Part shown: positions 11,861 through 23,598 of the stretch, piece by piece
Numbering within the stretch: the stretch's first letter is position 1
Layout: the number at the start of each line of letters is the position of its first letter
Assembly: GCA_004335835.1 (NCBI GenBank)
Contig: RWJK01001768.1
Span: 1-41,912, forward strand
DNA length: 41,912 nucleotides
Reading direction: 5' to 3'
From: Scenedesmus sp. ARA3
Taxonomy: Eukaryota; Chlorophyta; Chlorophyceae; Sphaeropleales; Scenedesmaceae
Translations under genes and position numbers: made by a program
The notes under the pieces: generated by a model
The model's input: the letters and a program-made list of their open reading frames with translations, nothing else
Database searches by the model: none
Told to the model about the DNA's origin: nothing

Positions 11861-14270
11861 TTAAGACCTTCGGGCCCCCGTGTGAGGAGCGACCACCTCC
11901 TCCATCGGCGGCGGCTTGCTGCACATGTGCTGGATCTTGAGCGACATGGGCGAGTTGCCCTCAAGGGCTGGGAGTTCTGGCGGGTCTTCTGGCCAACAAA
12001 ATGCTGGCCCGCCTGTCTGCGAGGGGCTCTTGCACTGAGACGCGTCTACCACTGTGCGGTTGTGCACGCCAGCTTCTCCCTGTCGGCTGATATAGGTGAG
12101 GTTGGCTTCAAAGCCGTTCATACTCCAGACACCAGCCGGCAGCGGGATGACATGGTTCCAGCTGCCTGCAATCATCGCGCCCATGCGCCCGAAGCCACTG
12201 AGCTGACTAATGACGTGCACATCCATCAGGCTGAACAGCCACGTCTCAGCGGCAGCAAAGCCCAGCACGGATGACTCCCTGCCCGCGACGGAGCCTGGCA
12301 GGTGATGCGTGTGCGCCAGGATTGCATCCCTCATAGTGACAACTTGTGGACCCAAGTATCTGACTGCGCCTTGGCGGATGCCGGGGGAGTCACTGAGCAG
12401 GAACCACACGGACTTCTGCCCTGGAGGCTTCCAGGCCTGCTCGGCGACTTTTGCACAGTGAAACCACTCAAAGGCGTCCTCAAACTGCTTGGACTTGCCG
12501 GCCCCCAGAAATTCATCGCCTGTGCGTATCTGCAAACCAACTTTGAACGTTGTGGGGTCTAACAGCTGCGGCAGCAGCGGTGTCACCAGATTCATGGTGA
12601 CTGGTGTTGGACGGTACAGGAAGTCAAACAGGCACCCAAAAGCGTTGGTTGGGTTTAGCCCCATGCTTCTTAGGCGCTGCTTGATGTAGCGGTTGCTGGA
12701 AACAGCCCTCCAAACCAGCCCCCTGCAGCACAGCAGCACGAACGCACGGGCAGCTCTATCGTGCGACAAGCAAGAGGTGCGTCATGCAGCAATGTATGTC
12801 CACACAGCGTGACAAGCAGGCGCTACCTGCAACGACACTGCTGCCTGAAGGCAGCAGCACAGCACCTGCGTCAATCGATTTGTAAGCTGCTGCTGGCAAC
12901 TTGATCAAGACAGGTTGACGAAATCAACGCTAGGGCAGTAGTGCCATTTCAGCTTGCTTTCAACCGGAAATTGTCCTGGCAGGTATGAATACGCCTCACA
13001 GCACACAGGCTGCACCGTTTCAGCTTGACATGTGGAGTGTCAGCTGATGCAGGCAACCATCATGAAATGTCACAAGGAGAGCATGCTGGATCTCAGCTTG
13101 CACTTTCATTGCTTAGGGCAATCTTGCTGTAATACAGTTGTACCTTTACCATGCCTACTGTCATTTCACAGAGTGCTGGAAGCAGACGTCATGCTCCTCA
13201 GCACTGCTTTCACCTGTTGACACTCCAGATCAGGTATGATGCGTTGCTGCCAATGTCTTCTAGTTGAGTGTCGTTGAACCACTTGAAAAAAACCGCATGC
13301 TCGGGGCCTGTGTGGCGGCCCTGCCTGTCTGCACCCATAAAATCTAACAGCAGCAACTGCCCAGAAGTTGCATTTCTTTCTGGTGGGTTGTTCTTGTCGT
13401 AGCGCCAGTCAATGTAGCTGGACCTGTACGCATCCCACAGGTTGTGCTGCCCTGACCAGTCAAACAGGAATGCTCTGTCGGTCAACAGCGCGTGCAGGAA
13501 GACGCTGATGCTGGATATCAGCCTGTCAGTGAGGCCGGCGCTATCTTTAGTAAAGACGCTGTATCTGGGGGGCCGCCGCCCTTGCAGGATTTCCCTGTGC
13601 AGCGCTGCATACGGCTCCATCCAGGTGCCACATGTGCCGCGCTCGATGGGATACACCTGCACCCAACATTGGGAGATTGCAGTTGCCAGCTGAGCGCGCA
13701 CCTGCAGCTGCGGCTTAGAGCTGGGGTACCAGCCTAGTGGAGCTCTAACACCAGCTATGCCAGCTGGGCAAAAAGCAAACACGGTGAGCATAATACTGCA
13801 CAACATGTGTGTGCAGAGCTGTGCAGTGTAGTACAGGCCCCTACACGCTGCGCTGTAACAGGCAATTGCTTGACATGGCTGACAGCCTGCTTGCAAGGCA
13901 CATCTTAGGAGCTGCCCCTCACCCTCTTAGGCAGGAAGGGCTCATTCAACTCCGAAGGCCGCAGCCTGAATTTGGGCAACTGCTGGGTCAGTTGCTTGAT
14001 TTCATCAGCTGCCAAGCTCGCTGCAGCTGCAGCAGCAGTGGCTGCAGCACCTGGTTTTAGAATAGAGCTGTCTAGCACCGCACTGGCTGTAGGAGTAGAC
14101 AGTAGTGATCTGCGTGCTGAGTTCGAAGCTGGCTCTGCGCCTTGTCTTTCTGGCGATGTCGGGCGACCCGCCAGTAGATATGGCGCCAGCAGCAGCAGGA
14201 ATGTGGCAACCAGCAGGCCAACCAGGCGTGCAGATGCAACACCATCGCGCGTTTTTTTCAATTGCGCCAT
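11861..14270 (-). CDS. fucosyltransferase-like Golgi protein, copy 2 (3 exons)
   Basis: Paralogue of the gene at 119-2720, in the same orientation about 11.5 kb away. Minus-strand exons are 14270-13923, 13656-13214 and 12722-11861, totalling 1653 nt or 550 residues. Exon 3 is 862 nt in both copies, and both introns have the same phases (0 and 2) and similar border sequences. The ATG at 14270 precedes a hydrophobic anchor (about residues 16-34); an in-frame ATG at 14318 would add 16 residues. The lumenal part again has an Ala-rich linker, the FLPKR junction, C-x-x-W-x-x-x-Y, FLHALLTDRAFLFDW, GLQIRTGDEF with R-x-G-D, FLLSDS and DVHVISQLSGFGRMGA. All the motifs that define the family are intact, so both copies look functional. 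The reaction is inferred to be GDP-fucose-dependent fucosylation, with unknown acceptor. Confidence 0.87.
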
Positions 14271-14370
14271 GGTTTGCGGCTTGGAAGTTGTCACAGCCAG
14301 GGATGCTCCTGGTCGCATGGCACGACAGCGTAGGGCTGCATGCCTACGCACAGAAAACAAATACCGTACA

Positions 14371-14378
14371 CATATAAA
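14371..14378 (-). promoter_or_regulatory. TATA-like element upstream of FucT-like copy 2
   Basis: TTTATATG on the minus strand lies about 100 nt before the ATG at 14270, a plausible core-promoter position. There is no independent support. Confidence 0.25.
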
Positions 14379-15602
14379 CTTGAACTCAATATAGTAGGTG
14401 AAACCACAATCGCAAAGGAGTACAGGGGGGGCTGCTATTATACAAACGGCCTTCCGCCGAGGAACCCTTCCAGGTTGCTCAGCAACGCTGCAGACAGCGT
14501 AATACTCGAAGTAACCGCACCGAAGTCTTCCCTCGCGGCTGACTAGTTCGCAGCCTGTGCAGCACCAGTGACTTCTGTCGTCATGGCGCTGATCAGCTCC
14601 ATGCAGTTGGGTAGGCCTACCCACACCCTAGGGTGCGAACCTAGCGTCACAGAACTGAGACAAATCCACGTAGCACGCACACGCGCAGCCGGGTTGGCAT
14701 ACCAACGTTGGCTACCCTGCTACAGGTGACAGCTACAGCAAGGCACTGCTCCTGGTCTGCTGCCATGGTTTGCTTGTATTCCAGTCGCAAAATGACTATA
14801 TTATGCTGCTTCTAGTCTTTACAGAACCAAATTCAATGCTTAGCTGCGCACCTTCAAGTATTGCTGGAACAGGAGAGCCCCGCCCATGCTCCCACAATGC
14901 TCCGAGTGGGCTGCCAGTTGTCCTGCAGGCACCATGTCCTGCAGGCACCTGCTTGCCAGCGCCAGCTCCTACATGCTGGTTATTTTCATCAATGAATAGA
15001 AAATTCAGCAAGATAACACACAATGACTGTCGGCAGGACAGTATGTGGACAGCACGTGCCTGAGGCAGCCCTCACCATGACTGTGTTGGAGTCCAACAGT
15101 GCTCCACACCAACCACTCAAGCTGCACACGCGCAGCAGCTGCCTGTGGTGCTGAAAAGCTATTGGTAATGGGCAGGAAAATCAGCAGAAGCACCGCGCAC
15201 AGCGCACAAAAGCAAAGCACACAGCGCACATGGCCAGACAGCAACGCGCCGTCAGCGCACCAGCTGTGGCAATGCACTTGGCACACCACAACTGCAGAGC
15301 CTGATCAGCCAGCAGGTACTGTGCAGCAGGTGCTGTGCAGAGGCAAAACAAATGACAATCAAACCAACAACATGCGCATGCGGCAGCGTCATACAGCGAC
15401 AAGAATCAGCAGAAACAGGCCCGCGAGATTCAAAAAAGTTGGGGCACTGCTGAGCATGTGGCCTGGCAGGCGGGAGCTGCCAGCGCCCTTGGCGCATCTT
15501 GCCTGCCGGGCAGGCGAGAGCGCACCCTTGGCGCATCTCGCGCTCATGCGGCCCTGCACGGCTGAACTGCGGCAGCAGAGTCTTATCATAATACAGTGCA
15601 GC
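14379..15602. other. intergenic stretch without recognised gene
   Basis: It contains one copy of the dispersed word AGCTGCGCACCTTCAAG (near 14838) and a locally duplicated CCTTGGCGCATCT block near 15488-15535. Hydrophobic minus-strand frames around 15200 lack ATG starts and convincing splice partners. Confidence 0.4.
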
Positions 15603-15932
15603 TCAACCGAGTTCTGTGTGAAAGTGTGGAGGCATCGGTTGCAGAGCAGCAATGATGGCTGGTGATGAGGTGCTTTGCCACTCGCCATGTCTTTTGCATG
15701 GAGTATTCATGCACTTGTTTGGTTTGACATGGGCAGCACGGCTCCGACAGTAGTGACCAGGCGCGCCAACATCAATTGCCGTTCGGTCGCATTGTGTGCA
15801 CTGTTTGAGCCAGTGTGGGTTTTTGGCGTTGCCAGGGTGTTTTTTCTCCCTCACGCGGCTGCTATAATCAGACTCGTCTGGGGATTTGGCGCCTTTGTCG
15901 GAGTCTGAGATTGAGATGTTCAGAGCTGGCAC
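15603..15932 (-). other. Cys/His-rich open frame, possible zinc-binding exon
   Basis: This minus-strand frame of about 109 codons begins at a GTG and has no ATG, so it would have to be an internal exon. It starts with an acidic Ser/Asp stretch and then shows CTQCDRTA, HYCRS and KCMNTPCKRHGE, a spacing that could bind zinc. No family was recognised. It may be a relic of a transposon or gene. Confidence 0.25.
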
Positions 15933-16339
15933 AGAGCTTTCTCACTTCCAAAGGTTGCGACTAACTGTTATAGACTCATAGAACTGTTATATACTCCTTT
16001 ATTGGGGCAGCTGGCACTGAGTGTCTGGCGGGTGTGTGCAGCATGAAATCGAGCTGCAGCACACCAAGGGGATGCGGGGGTTCAGCTCCTCTGCTTTTTT
16101 GGCCCGGGTGCTGGGCACCTCCTGTACATGTATCATACACCCTATGATAGGGCGGTGTGACGTGTTGTGCTGGTGAGGCCATGCGCATCTGATGTCAAAA
16201 CCATCAGAACCATCCACCACCATGGCTGCACTCCGGTGCCAGCTGCTGTCTGCTTGCACATGCCTACGCAGCGCTGCAGCTGCTGCCGGTGCTGCTCCGT
16301 CTGTATGTCAGGCTGCAGGTGTGCCAGCTGCCACTCACG

Positions 16340-16645
16340 TGCACAGCAGCTGTTGGTGCAGGTGTACCAGCTGCCAATGCTGCTGCCAGCCAAGGCCCTT
16401 GGCTGTAGCACTGCTCAGATTATCTGGTGATCAGGGAAAGGTTTTTGCCCTGCAGCAGCAGCGGCAGCTGCGCTGCAGACAAGCTGATATTGGACAGGGC
16501 CAACATATGTGCTGCTGTCACAGCTGCCCTGAAAGCAGCTGCTGCGCCACGGCCCCGCCACCTGTGCTTGCAGCACGGATGCGCTGACTGTGGGCCCGGT
16601 GCCTGCTGTGATTTACCTGTGTAGCTTGCCAGACTGTAAAGATGG
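16340..16645 (-). pseudogene. broken duplicate of the first exon of the FkbM methyltransferase gene
   Basis: The minus strand here matches the region of the FkbM gene's exon 1 that follows the membrane anchor (compare 38864-39185), including LALSNIS, AQLPLLLQG and KGLGWQQHWQLV. Even the donor side CTGTGCAC|GTGAG is kept. A net 5-nt deletion near 16420-16430 shifts the frame and brings in a TAA. The homology stops upstream before the anchor and fades after the donor, and no later exon of that gene is found nearby. It is a partial, non-functional copy. Confidence 0.7.
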
Positions 16646-17685
16646 ACAGTCTAGCATGAAAAAAGCAAAGCTGCGCACCTTCAAGCAAAGCTTGGCCAGA
16701 AGACCCCCCGCCCTGGGTTGACCTGATCGGATATTGAATGGAGAGTTACCTGGCATTGAGACTGGCCATGTGGCACAGCAGCGTCAGCGATTGCCAGCCG
16801 CACTAATGATTGGTGCTGAGCACCAACAGTCACGTGACTGTAAGTGCACTTACTGGGTCGCCCGCCAGAGCCATCCCTCCTGTTGGCTCCTTGCTGTTGT
16901 GAAACCCCGCGCATCACGTTCTGTGTCACATCAAGTAATCAAAGCGTGGTAAGCGCGTATATGCACATTTTTGCTCGGTGACCTGCAGTGCTGGCTATAG
17001 CCAGCTGGCTGTAGCTACAGCAGCAAACCATGCCAACAAGGTACGCTGTGCTGGCAACGCTGTGCTCGTTTTGAACACCACTTTTTATTTCATGAAACTT
17101 GTTTTTATACCTATACTACGACCTTGCTTCCACTCCTGGTGTGGTGCAGCGACTGGTGACAACCAGGCACCACTGGTGCGGGCACTCACACGCCGATCAG
17201 TAGCGTAGCACTACAGCCTGAACCGCTGTTCCAAATTAGAGGAAAACATCATATGATCGTGACAAACAATCACGACAGCTGTGGCTGTCACAACAGCCGT
17301 CCCTGCCTCTGTAGTGAAAGGTGCGGTGCGTGACTGGTTCTCCGGACTGCGCTGACCTGACAGGGTGAAACACCAATACGACCGGAGTATCAGACGTGAT
17401 CAACAACGACACAGGTGCTTGATACTTCAAACGCGGATGAATGTATGTTGGTGACTGCACGCATGCCTTGCATGGCCGTGCTTCTAACCAGAACCTATCC
17501 CTCGATTCAACGAAAGTATTTACATGTTTGTGGTCAGCAGCCACAGAACTCGTGCATACTTTCCGAGTAGTCACCCCACCAGGGCAGTAGCCGGGGCAAC
17601 TTGGCGCAGAAGGCATTAGTTAGCACCTTACTTCTTGGCATCGGGGCCTGTCATGTGAAACGACGTTATGAGACAGAAGCAGCAG
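16646..17685. other. intergenic stretch upstream of the methyltransferase/glycosyltransferase fusion gene
   Basis: No gene was recognised. The third copy of the dispersed AGCTGCGCACCTTCAAG word begins near 16669. The promoter of the fusion gene should lie near the right end. Confidence 0.4.
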
Positions 17686-20600
17686 ATGCGGTTGCAGAAG
17701 CACGGCGCATCCAGATTGTTGCTTCAGCTGCTGTTGCTGCTGCTGTTGGCAGTGTTGCCAGATGTGACAGTAGCAGCTTGGCATGAGTGCAACAGCCAAG
17801 GCGTCTTCCCGGGTACATACGGCAGTCAAGCATTATCAAAGTGAGTGAGCAGTTTTTTTGTGGGGTAGCAGCCTTCACAAGCATGAGTTGTCAGTTAAAG
17901 AAGAGTCTGCAAGGACGCTCTAAACAAATGCGTCAGGAATCACTCGCCCTTTGGCACATGGCGCAGAGGCAGCAGTGACCGCAGTGCTGAGGGAGCCAAA
18001 CTATGCTGCGCCATTACATGAGCCGCTCAGTTGGTTCAGCAGTGGCACAGCAGCAGCAGCAGCAGCAGTTGTCAGCACCTGCACTCACTCCCTCAAAGCC
18101 CACTGCCTTCCATACTACAAATAGTAGCAAGCAACATACTTTGCAGAAGCACAATGTACCAAGCTAGTTTTTTTGCTGCGGCTGTTCAATCAAGCAGCTA
18201 CTTTGACTTGTTGTTCAACTGCATGCCCGTCTGCTGCAGTTTGACGGCCTTCAGATCTGCTCTGCTGTCGAAGGTGCATCAGGGCTTCAAACCAGAAGGT
18301 CCGACTGGACCTCGACACACAACAGCCAACTGCTAGTCATGGATTGCCGGCAGTTGTGTCAGCCGCATACGCCACCGCAGCAGCGGTGTGCCCAAGCATG
18401 ACGCGCCAATGCATGCATGTGCTGGTGCACATGTGCAGAACTGCGCATCAGCCACCGCTAGCTGCATGCAGTTCAAGACCTCGCTGCTGGTTTAGTTCCA
18501 GTTCACTGCCGCGAACTGGCCTGCTGTGTGTGCTGTGTGTGCTGCTGCTGCCCTGCAGCGGGCGAGCTCCAGGGCTTTGCGCGCTTCGACCCAGTCTCGC
18601 CTTTCCTCAGCTGCCCACCAAACAGACCGCCCACCGGCTACTCCCGCTGGCGCTTCTGCGACCTCAGCCGGCTGCCTGCAGGCTGCATCGTGTACAGCGT
18701 GGGGCCTGTGCAGAGCGACTATGCATTTGAGAAAGACATCATCTCCAACACAAAGTGCGAGGTGCACACGTTTGACTGTGAGAGCGATGGCAAGAGCATC
18801 AAAGAGGGCCGCCACACGCACCACAAGCTGTGCATCGGGCAGGGCAAGGCCAAGCACATGGGCTGGCTGGACATTGTGGTGAAGCTGGGGCACCACATTA
18901 AAGGCATTGCGGCGCTGAAGATAGGTGCGGCGGCGGCGTGCAGCACAGTGCTATGCTTGCCTGATGCGTGGTTGGGTTGCTGCCTGCTGTGCGTCGTGTG
19001 TGCCTGCGGGCGCAAGTATTGGGTGTGACGGCGGCAGACGATGCAAGGTATCTGTTCAGGCAGACCACTGTAGTTGGTGTGTTGCTGCTGGTGGAGCTGG
19101 TGGCTGGCGTCTGATGTCATCTGTAGAGTAGCAACAAAGCCTTGAGTACCATCTGCTGCAGCTGGTGCTTCAAGGAAGTGGCTGCTCGTCGCAGCATGCT
19201 GTTACAGCGAGTGTGCGGCTTTATCGAAAACCATCCAGTCACGCAGCGTGGTCCAGCTGCACTTGCCTCAGTGCCGTTTGTTGACTGCCGCCTCGGCTCG
19301 CGCTCTTTCTTTGTTTGTGTTTTTGCTGCACACAGACATGGAGGGTAAGGATGCAGAGGTGTTTGCAGAGCTGCGGCACAACGTGCCCCTGCCTCGCCAG
19401 CTGGCAGCTGAGCTGCACATCCGGCCGGCCCCAACGGAGGATACAGCGCTGCCTGCAGATGCCGCCCGCAGCCCTGCACAGCTGGCCCTCATATTTTCTC
19501 ACCTGGCTGGGCTGGGCTATGGTGTGACGTGGCGCAATAACAACATGGGCGGCCAGCCAGGCTGCTGTGCAGGTCAGTGGACGCCCCGGGATGCGGGTAG
19601 CAAATTGATGCTTGTGTTCAGGCCCTTGCTGCTTGGCATAGCTGCTGCTCCCTATTGGCGCACAGTGCAAGTAGCGTCGCCACCTCAGCATCGGCACGCA
19701 AGTGTGTTGCTGGCGAAGTGTAGTGGCTGCGCTGCAATGACGCCATGCGTGCCTGCCTGCCGTGTCATGTGCAGAGTTTTCCTGGCTGCATGTGGAGCGT
19801 GTCTGGCCACATGGCGCTGCACGCACTGCACATCCAGGCAGCAGCAGCAGCAGCAGCAGCAGTGGCAGCAGCGCAGTATTGGCAGCTGAGGAGGCGCAGC
19901 AGCAGCCTCCTAGGGCAAAGCGGCTGGTGGTGTCCCTGGCGAGCTTTCCTGGGCGGGCTGAGCTGGCAGCCCCTACAATTTATTCCATCATGCATGGCAC
20001 ACGCAAGCCTGATGCGCTGTACTTCTGGGTCACTGTGAATGTGTCGAGGTGAGCAGCGTCAGCTCCTGGCAGTTGCCTTTCCAACTGGAAAATCTAGACA
20101 GGGCTGTGCTTTTGTCACTGCTGTTGGCGTCCTTCACCCTGCCCGTTGCTGCCTGTGACAAAGCCCGCACTCCTGTGACCTTTGCAAGCCCTGGCAAGAT
20201 GTATTCGTGGCAACCACCCAGTTCTCTTGCTGTTGCATGCCCTGCATCCGCACGCCTGGCTGTGATGCATATTCTGCCTCCACAGGTTTGACTCTGATGA
20301 TAAGGAGGTCAACAGCGTCACTGAGATCCCGGGTGACGCCAAGATGCTGGCCAACCAGTTCCCTGGCGTGGTCAAGGTACTAGCTCCTCGTAAGGACTTT
20401 GGGCCGGCCTCCAAGCTGCTGCCCACCCTGGAGGTGGAGACAGACCCAGAAACGATTATCATCACTGTAGATGTGAGTGCCTGCTGCTGCTGGTAGTGTT
20501 GGCGGCAGCAGTTGCGCTACTGCTGCTGCCACTGTCTTCTGCTGCAAGGTGCTGTCATGTGCAGCCTGCTGCACGTGTCGCTGCCACAAGTGCTGAGCTT

Positions 20601-20873
20601 GCATATGTTCTGCCATTCTGTTCTGCCAAGAGCACCGACTAGCTGTGTGCTCCTGCACATTTGCGTGTGCAGACAGTGTTTGTTGGCGGCAGCAGACACC
20701 ACTGTGCATCCTCTTGGCGCAGTATGTGGCAGAGCAGCTCAGTGCAGCTGGCATTCGCACCTGCAATCCACACCCGCGTTGGTTGCGAGCTGACGCCTGC
20801 ATCTCTCCTCTCCTGCTGCCCCGCCTGCCTTGCAGGATGACACCTTCTACTCGCCCACAACAGGCAAGGCCAT

Positions 20874-20915
<42 letters not shown>

Positions 20916-23598
20916 TGCAGTGCAACGGGCTGACGCAGCGTTGCTTGCAGTCTTTGGATGGCGACAGCCAAGCAGTTGTGCCCCTGTTTGTGGTGCAGCT
21001 CATTCATGCCAAAAACCATCCTGCCTGCCAAGTGATGCCACCCTGTGGCCATGTCTTCAGCTGCTGTGTGTAACTTACTAGCATGTGCATGCTGGTACAC
21101 TGCGCTTGCGTACGGTTCCTACAGTTATAGGTGTTGATTTGATCTGGGCAGCATCCATGCCTCATGCCGAGCTTGCAGTGCCGCTTGTCTTCAAGCCTGG
21201 TGTGCTACCCTGCTGTGCCATACCTGCAGTGGTTGCCCCTGTACCCTGCTGTGCCGTACCTGCTGTGCCGTACCTGCTGTGCCATGCCTGCTGTGGTGCC
21301 CTGCTGTGCCATGCCTGCAGTGATTGCCCCTGTACCCTGTACCCTGCAGTGTGCCCTGCAGTGTACCCTGCAGTGATTGAACCTGCACCCTGCTGTGCCA
21401 TGCCTGCTGTTGTGCCGTGCTGTGCCATGCCTGCAGTGATTGAGCTTGAGGAGGAGATGCTGCGCCGGCCTGGCTATGCCATTGTACGCAGTGAGTGGCA
21501 GCGTCAGCACATGGCACTATGTGTCGCAGCGCTGTTATTTGCAGCAAGGTCAGGTGCTGAGCCAGATGCTTGGTGCAGCGCGTGATAGCATCAGCATATG
21601 TCCCACCTGCCAGCTGCAGCTGCACGCCGTGGCAGCACGTGCTGCACATGCACATGAGAGTTGTTGTAGCCACCTACCTGTTGTGTTGCTGTGAACGATT
21701 GCGAGCAAGCTGAGTAGCTAGCGGTGATCCTGCTGCAGCTGTTGAGGTTGGCTTTTCAGAAGTGACTAGCAGAGACGCCATGCGTGCAGTGATAGGCTGT
21801 GCGCTGCATCAACAGCTCCAGCTTTGCTGTTGGCTCTTTGTGGTGTAGCAGCTGTGACTGTTTGGGCGCCAAGGCCATGTCTGGGTGACACAAAGCTATA
21901 CTATATTGCTGACGCAGGCTGCGAAATAACACACTATGACCCAGAGATGAAGAAGAACCCTCCCCGGAAAGGGTGGAGGGAGTGGAAGCTGTCAGAGGGC
22001 GTGTGCAAGGGCTTCATGACGGCATATGCCTCAGCCGCCTACCGCAGGGGATACTTGGACGACCTTGTGTTTGACCAGGTGCGTCGTAGCGTTGACCTGG
22101 TGTTGGCTTCGTGTTTGACCAGATGGGGCGAGGCGTTGACCTGGTGTTGGCCTCGTGTTTGACCGAATGGGGCGAGGCGTTGACCAGGTGTTGAACTTGT
22201 GTTGGACCAGGTGCAGCGTGGCGTTGACCTTGTGTTTCACCAGGTGCGTTGTGGTGCTGACCTGGTGCAACGTGTCTGCAACAAACCCCGGTCAGCCATC
22301 AGGTGTTTATCGAGTTGTTGCTGTGCAAGCGCCTGCAGCTGCCAGCTAAGCGTCAAGCTGTGCAGGTAGCTGTGGCTGCTGCTTTCTGCTGCGGCAGCAG
22401 CGCACATCTTTTCTTCTGCTGCTGCAGCACTGACAACAACAGCGTGGCCCTGCTTCTGCTTGCAGGCACGCGCCCCCAAGGGTTGCCTACACCACGTAAG
22501 TCACCAGCCCAGCAGAGCTTGTGCTGCATGAATCTGTGTTATGTCCTGCTGCAGTGCCTGGTCATGTTGCCTTGTTTGCCCCGAGTAGCGCATTGCACAG
22601 CCATGTGCAGGCTGCATTAGCTGGTGCATTGCAAACACTTGAACCATGCTTTCTCTAGTTGCCATCTGTAGCAGTGCCGGCAGTACTGTATGGAGTCAGC
22701 CAAATGCAGCAGTGTGTGCTAGCAGACCTCTTTCTAACTTCTATCCGGCGGTTGGAAGGCAGGTTGAAACCTGTGCTTGCTGAGCCTACCCGGGTCACTC
22801 ACCACAACATGTTGCCGCTGTGATGTTCCTCGCTTGCAGGATGATATATGGTTCAGCGCACACCTGTGGATCCGAAATGTGCCTATATGGGTGCTCAACC
22901 ATGCAGGCAGATCCTGGCCACCAATGTACCACAGGTGTGCTACTTGATTGTAAGCTTGGCATTGCCTAGTGCACGCAGCTGACAGTAGTACATGCAGACT
23001 GTGCTGTGCAGTCTGTACACAACACATTCTTCAACCCTGCAACTATCACCATCGCCGCGTCTGCTCCACCGTGGGCTCCCCAAGTAGCCGCCGATGCCCA
23101 TGAAGTTCCTGCAAGTCCTGCAAGTTCCTGCAACTTCTGCTGCTGCCGTTGCTGCTGCTGCTGCAGGCCTAAGAACAGGATATCCATCAGCATGCACCCG
23201 CAGGCAGAGGAGAGAGCGCAGCAGTGCCAGGAATACTTCCACTGGTGAGGTCACACTGGCTGGTGGTGTGAAGCAGCGCAGTGACAGCATCGCTGGCATG
23301 CAACAGCCATGCTTGTGATTGGGGGATAAACTTTTGTGGTAGACCACACACTGTACGTCTTGCAATGCTGTTTGCCCATACCTGATACTAGCGACGCTGC
23401 TGCTCCTGGGGTTCCAAGATGGCTTCTTCATGGTGCGGCATGTTTTTTTTGTTCAGCCGCTCTGTGTGATACATGATGTGCCACAGTAGTTGTTCTTCTC
23501 TGACGAGTTGCATCACTTCTTGCAGGATCGATGACGAGGCAAGGCGCGTAGAGCTGCGGGGAAACCGATTGGAATACGTCCCACCTACGCTGCGCTGA
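17686..23598 (+). CDS. secretory methyltransferase-like / glycosyltransferase fusion protein (12 exons)
   Basis: Exons: 17686-17840, 18240-18273, 18573-18924, 19336-19572, 19775-20048, 20286-20472, 20836-20863, 21437-21490, 21918-22078, 22840-22934, 23167-23244 and 23526-23598; 1728 nt, 575 residues, all phases closing. Residues 9-30 are a leucine-rich signal peptide or anchor. Residues about 85-270 resemble the FkbM/Methyltransf_24 group: CIVYSVGPVQSDYAFEKDI, CEVHTFDCESDG, ALKIDMEG (the D-x-E-G motif) and CAEFSWLHVE. After a poly-Ser/Gln linker, residues about 300-530 resemble a GT-A-like family: LVVSLASFPGR, KDFGPASKLLPTL, IIITVDDDTFYSP (DDD as metal/nucleotide-sugar motif), AAYRRGYLDDL and DDIWFSAHL. 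Less certain are exon 2, the GC donor after exon 7 (GCAAGG) and the start of exon 9 (alternatives at 21849 and 21852). No canonical glycine-rich SAM loop is visible, so methyl transfer is inferred. Confidence 0.72.
20874..20914. repeat. CAG triplet array in intron 7 of the fusion gene
   Basis: About 13 consecutive CAG/GCA units. It follows directly after the 28-nt exon 7 and would encode poly-Ala if the intron were retained. Confidence 0.9.
21220..21445. repeat. GTGCC/CCTGC minisatellite carrying duplicated splice acceptors
   Basis: An imperfect array of CTGTGCCATGCCTGC-type units at the 3' end of an intron. A 25-bp segment ending CCTGCAGTGATTG, which contains the acceptor of exon 8, is present identically at 21302-21326 and 21418-21442. 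Variants occur near 21227 and 21367. Confidence 0.8.
22067..22264. repeat. 44-bp tandem array spanning the exon 9 donor of the fusion gene
   Basis: Five copies of a unit beginning GTGTTTGACCAGGTGC start at 22067, 22111, 22155, 22199 and 22232. The first copy holds the last codons of exon 9 and its GTGCGT donor; copies 4 and 5 retain a CCAG|GTGC donor-like junction. Confidence 0.85.
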
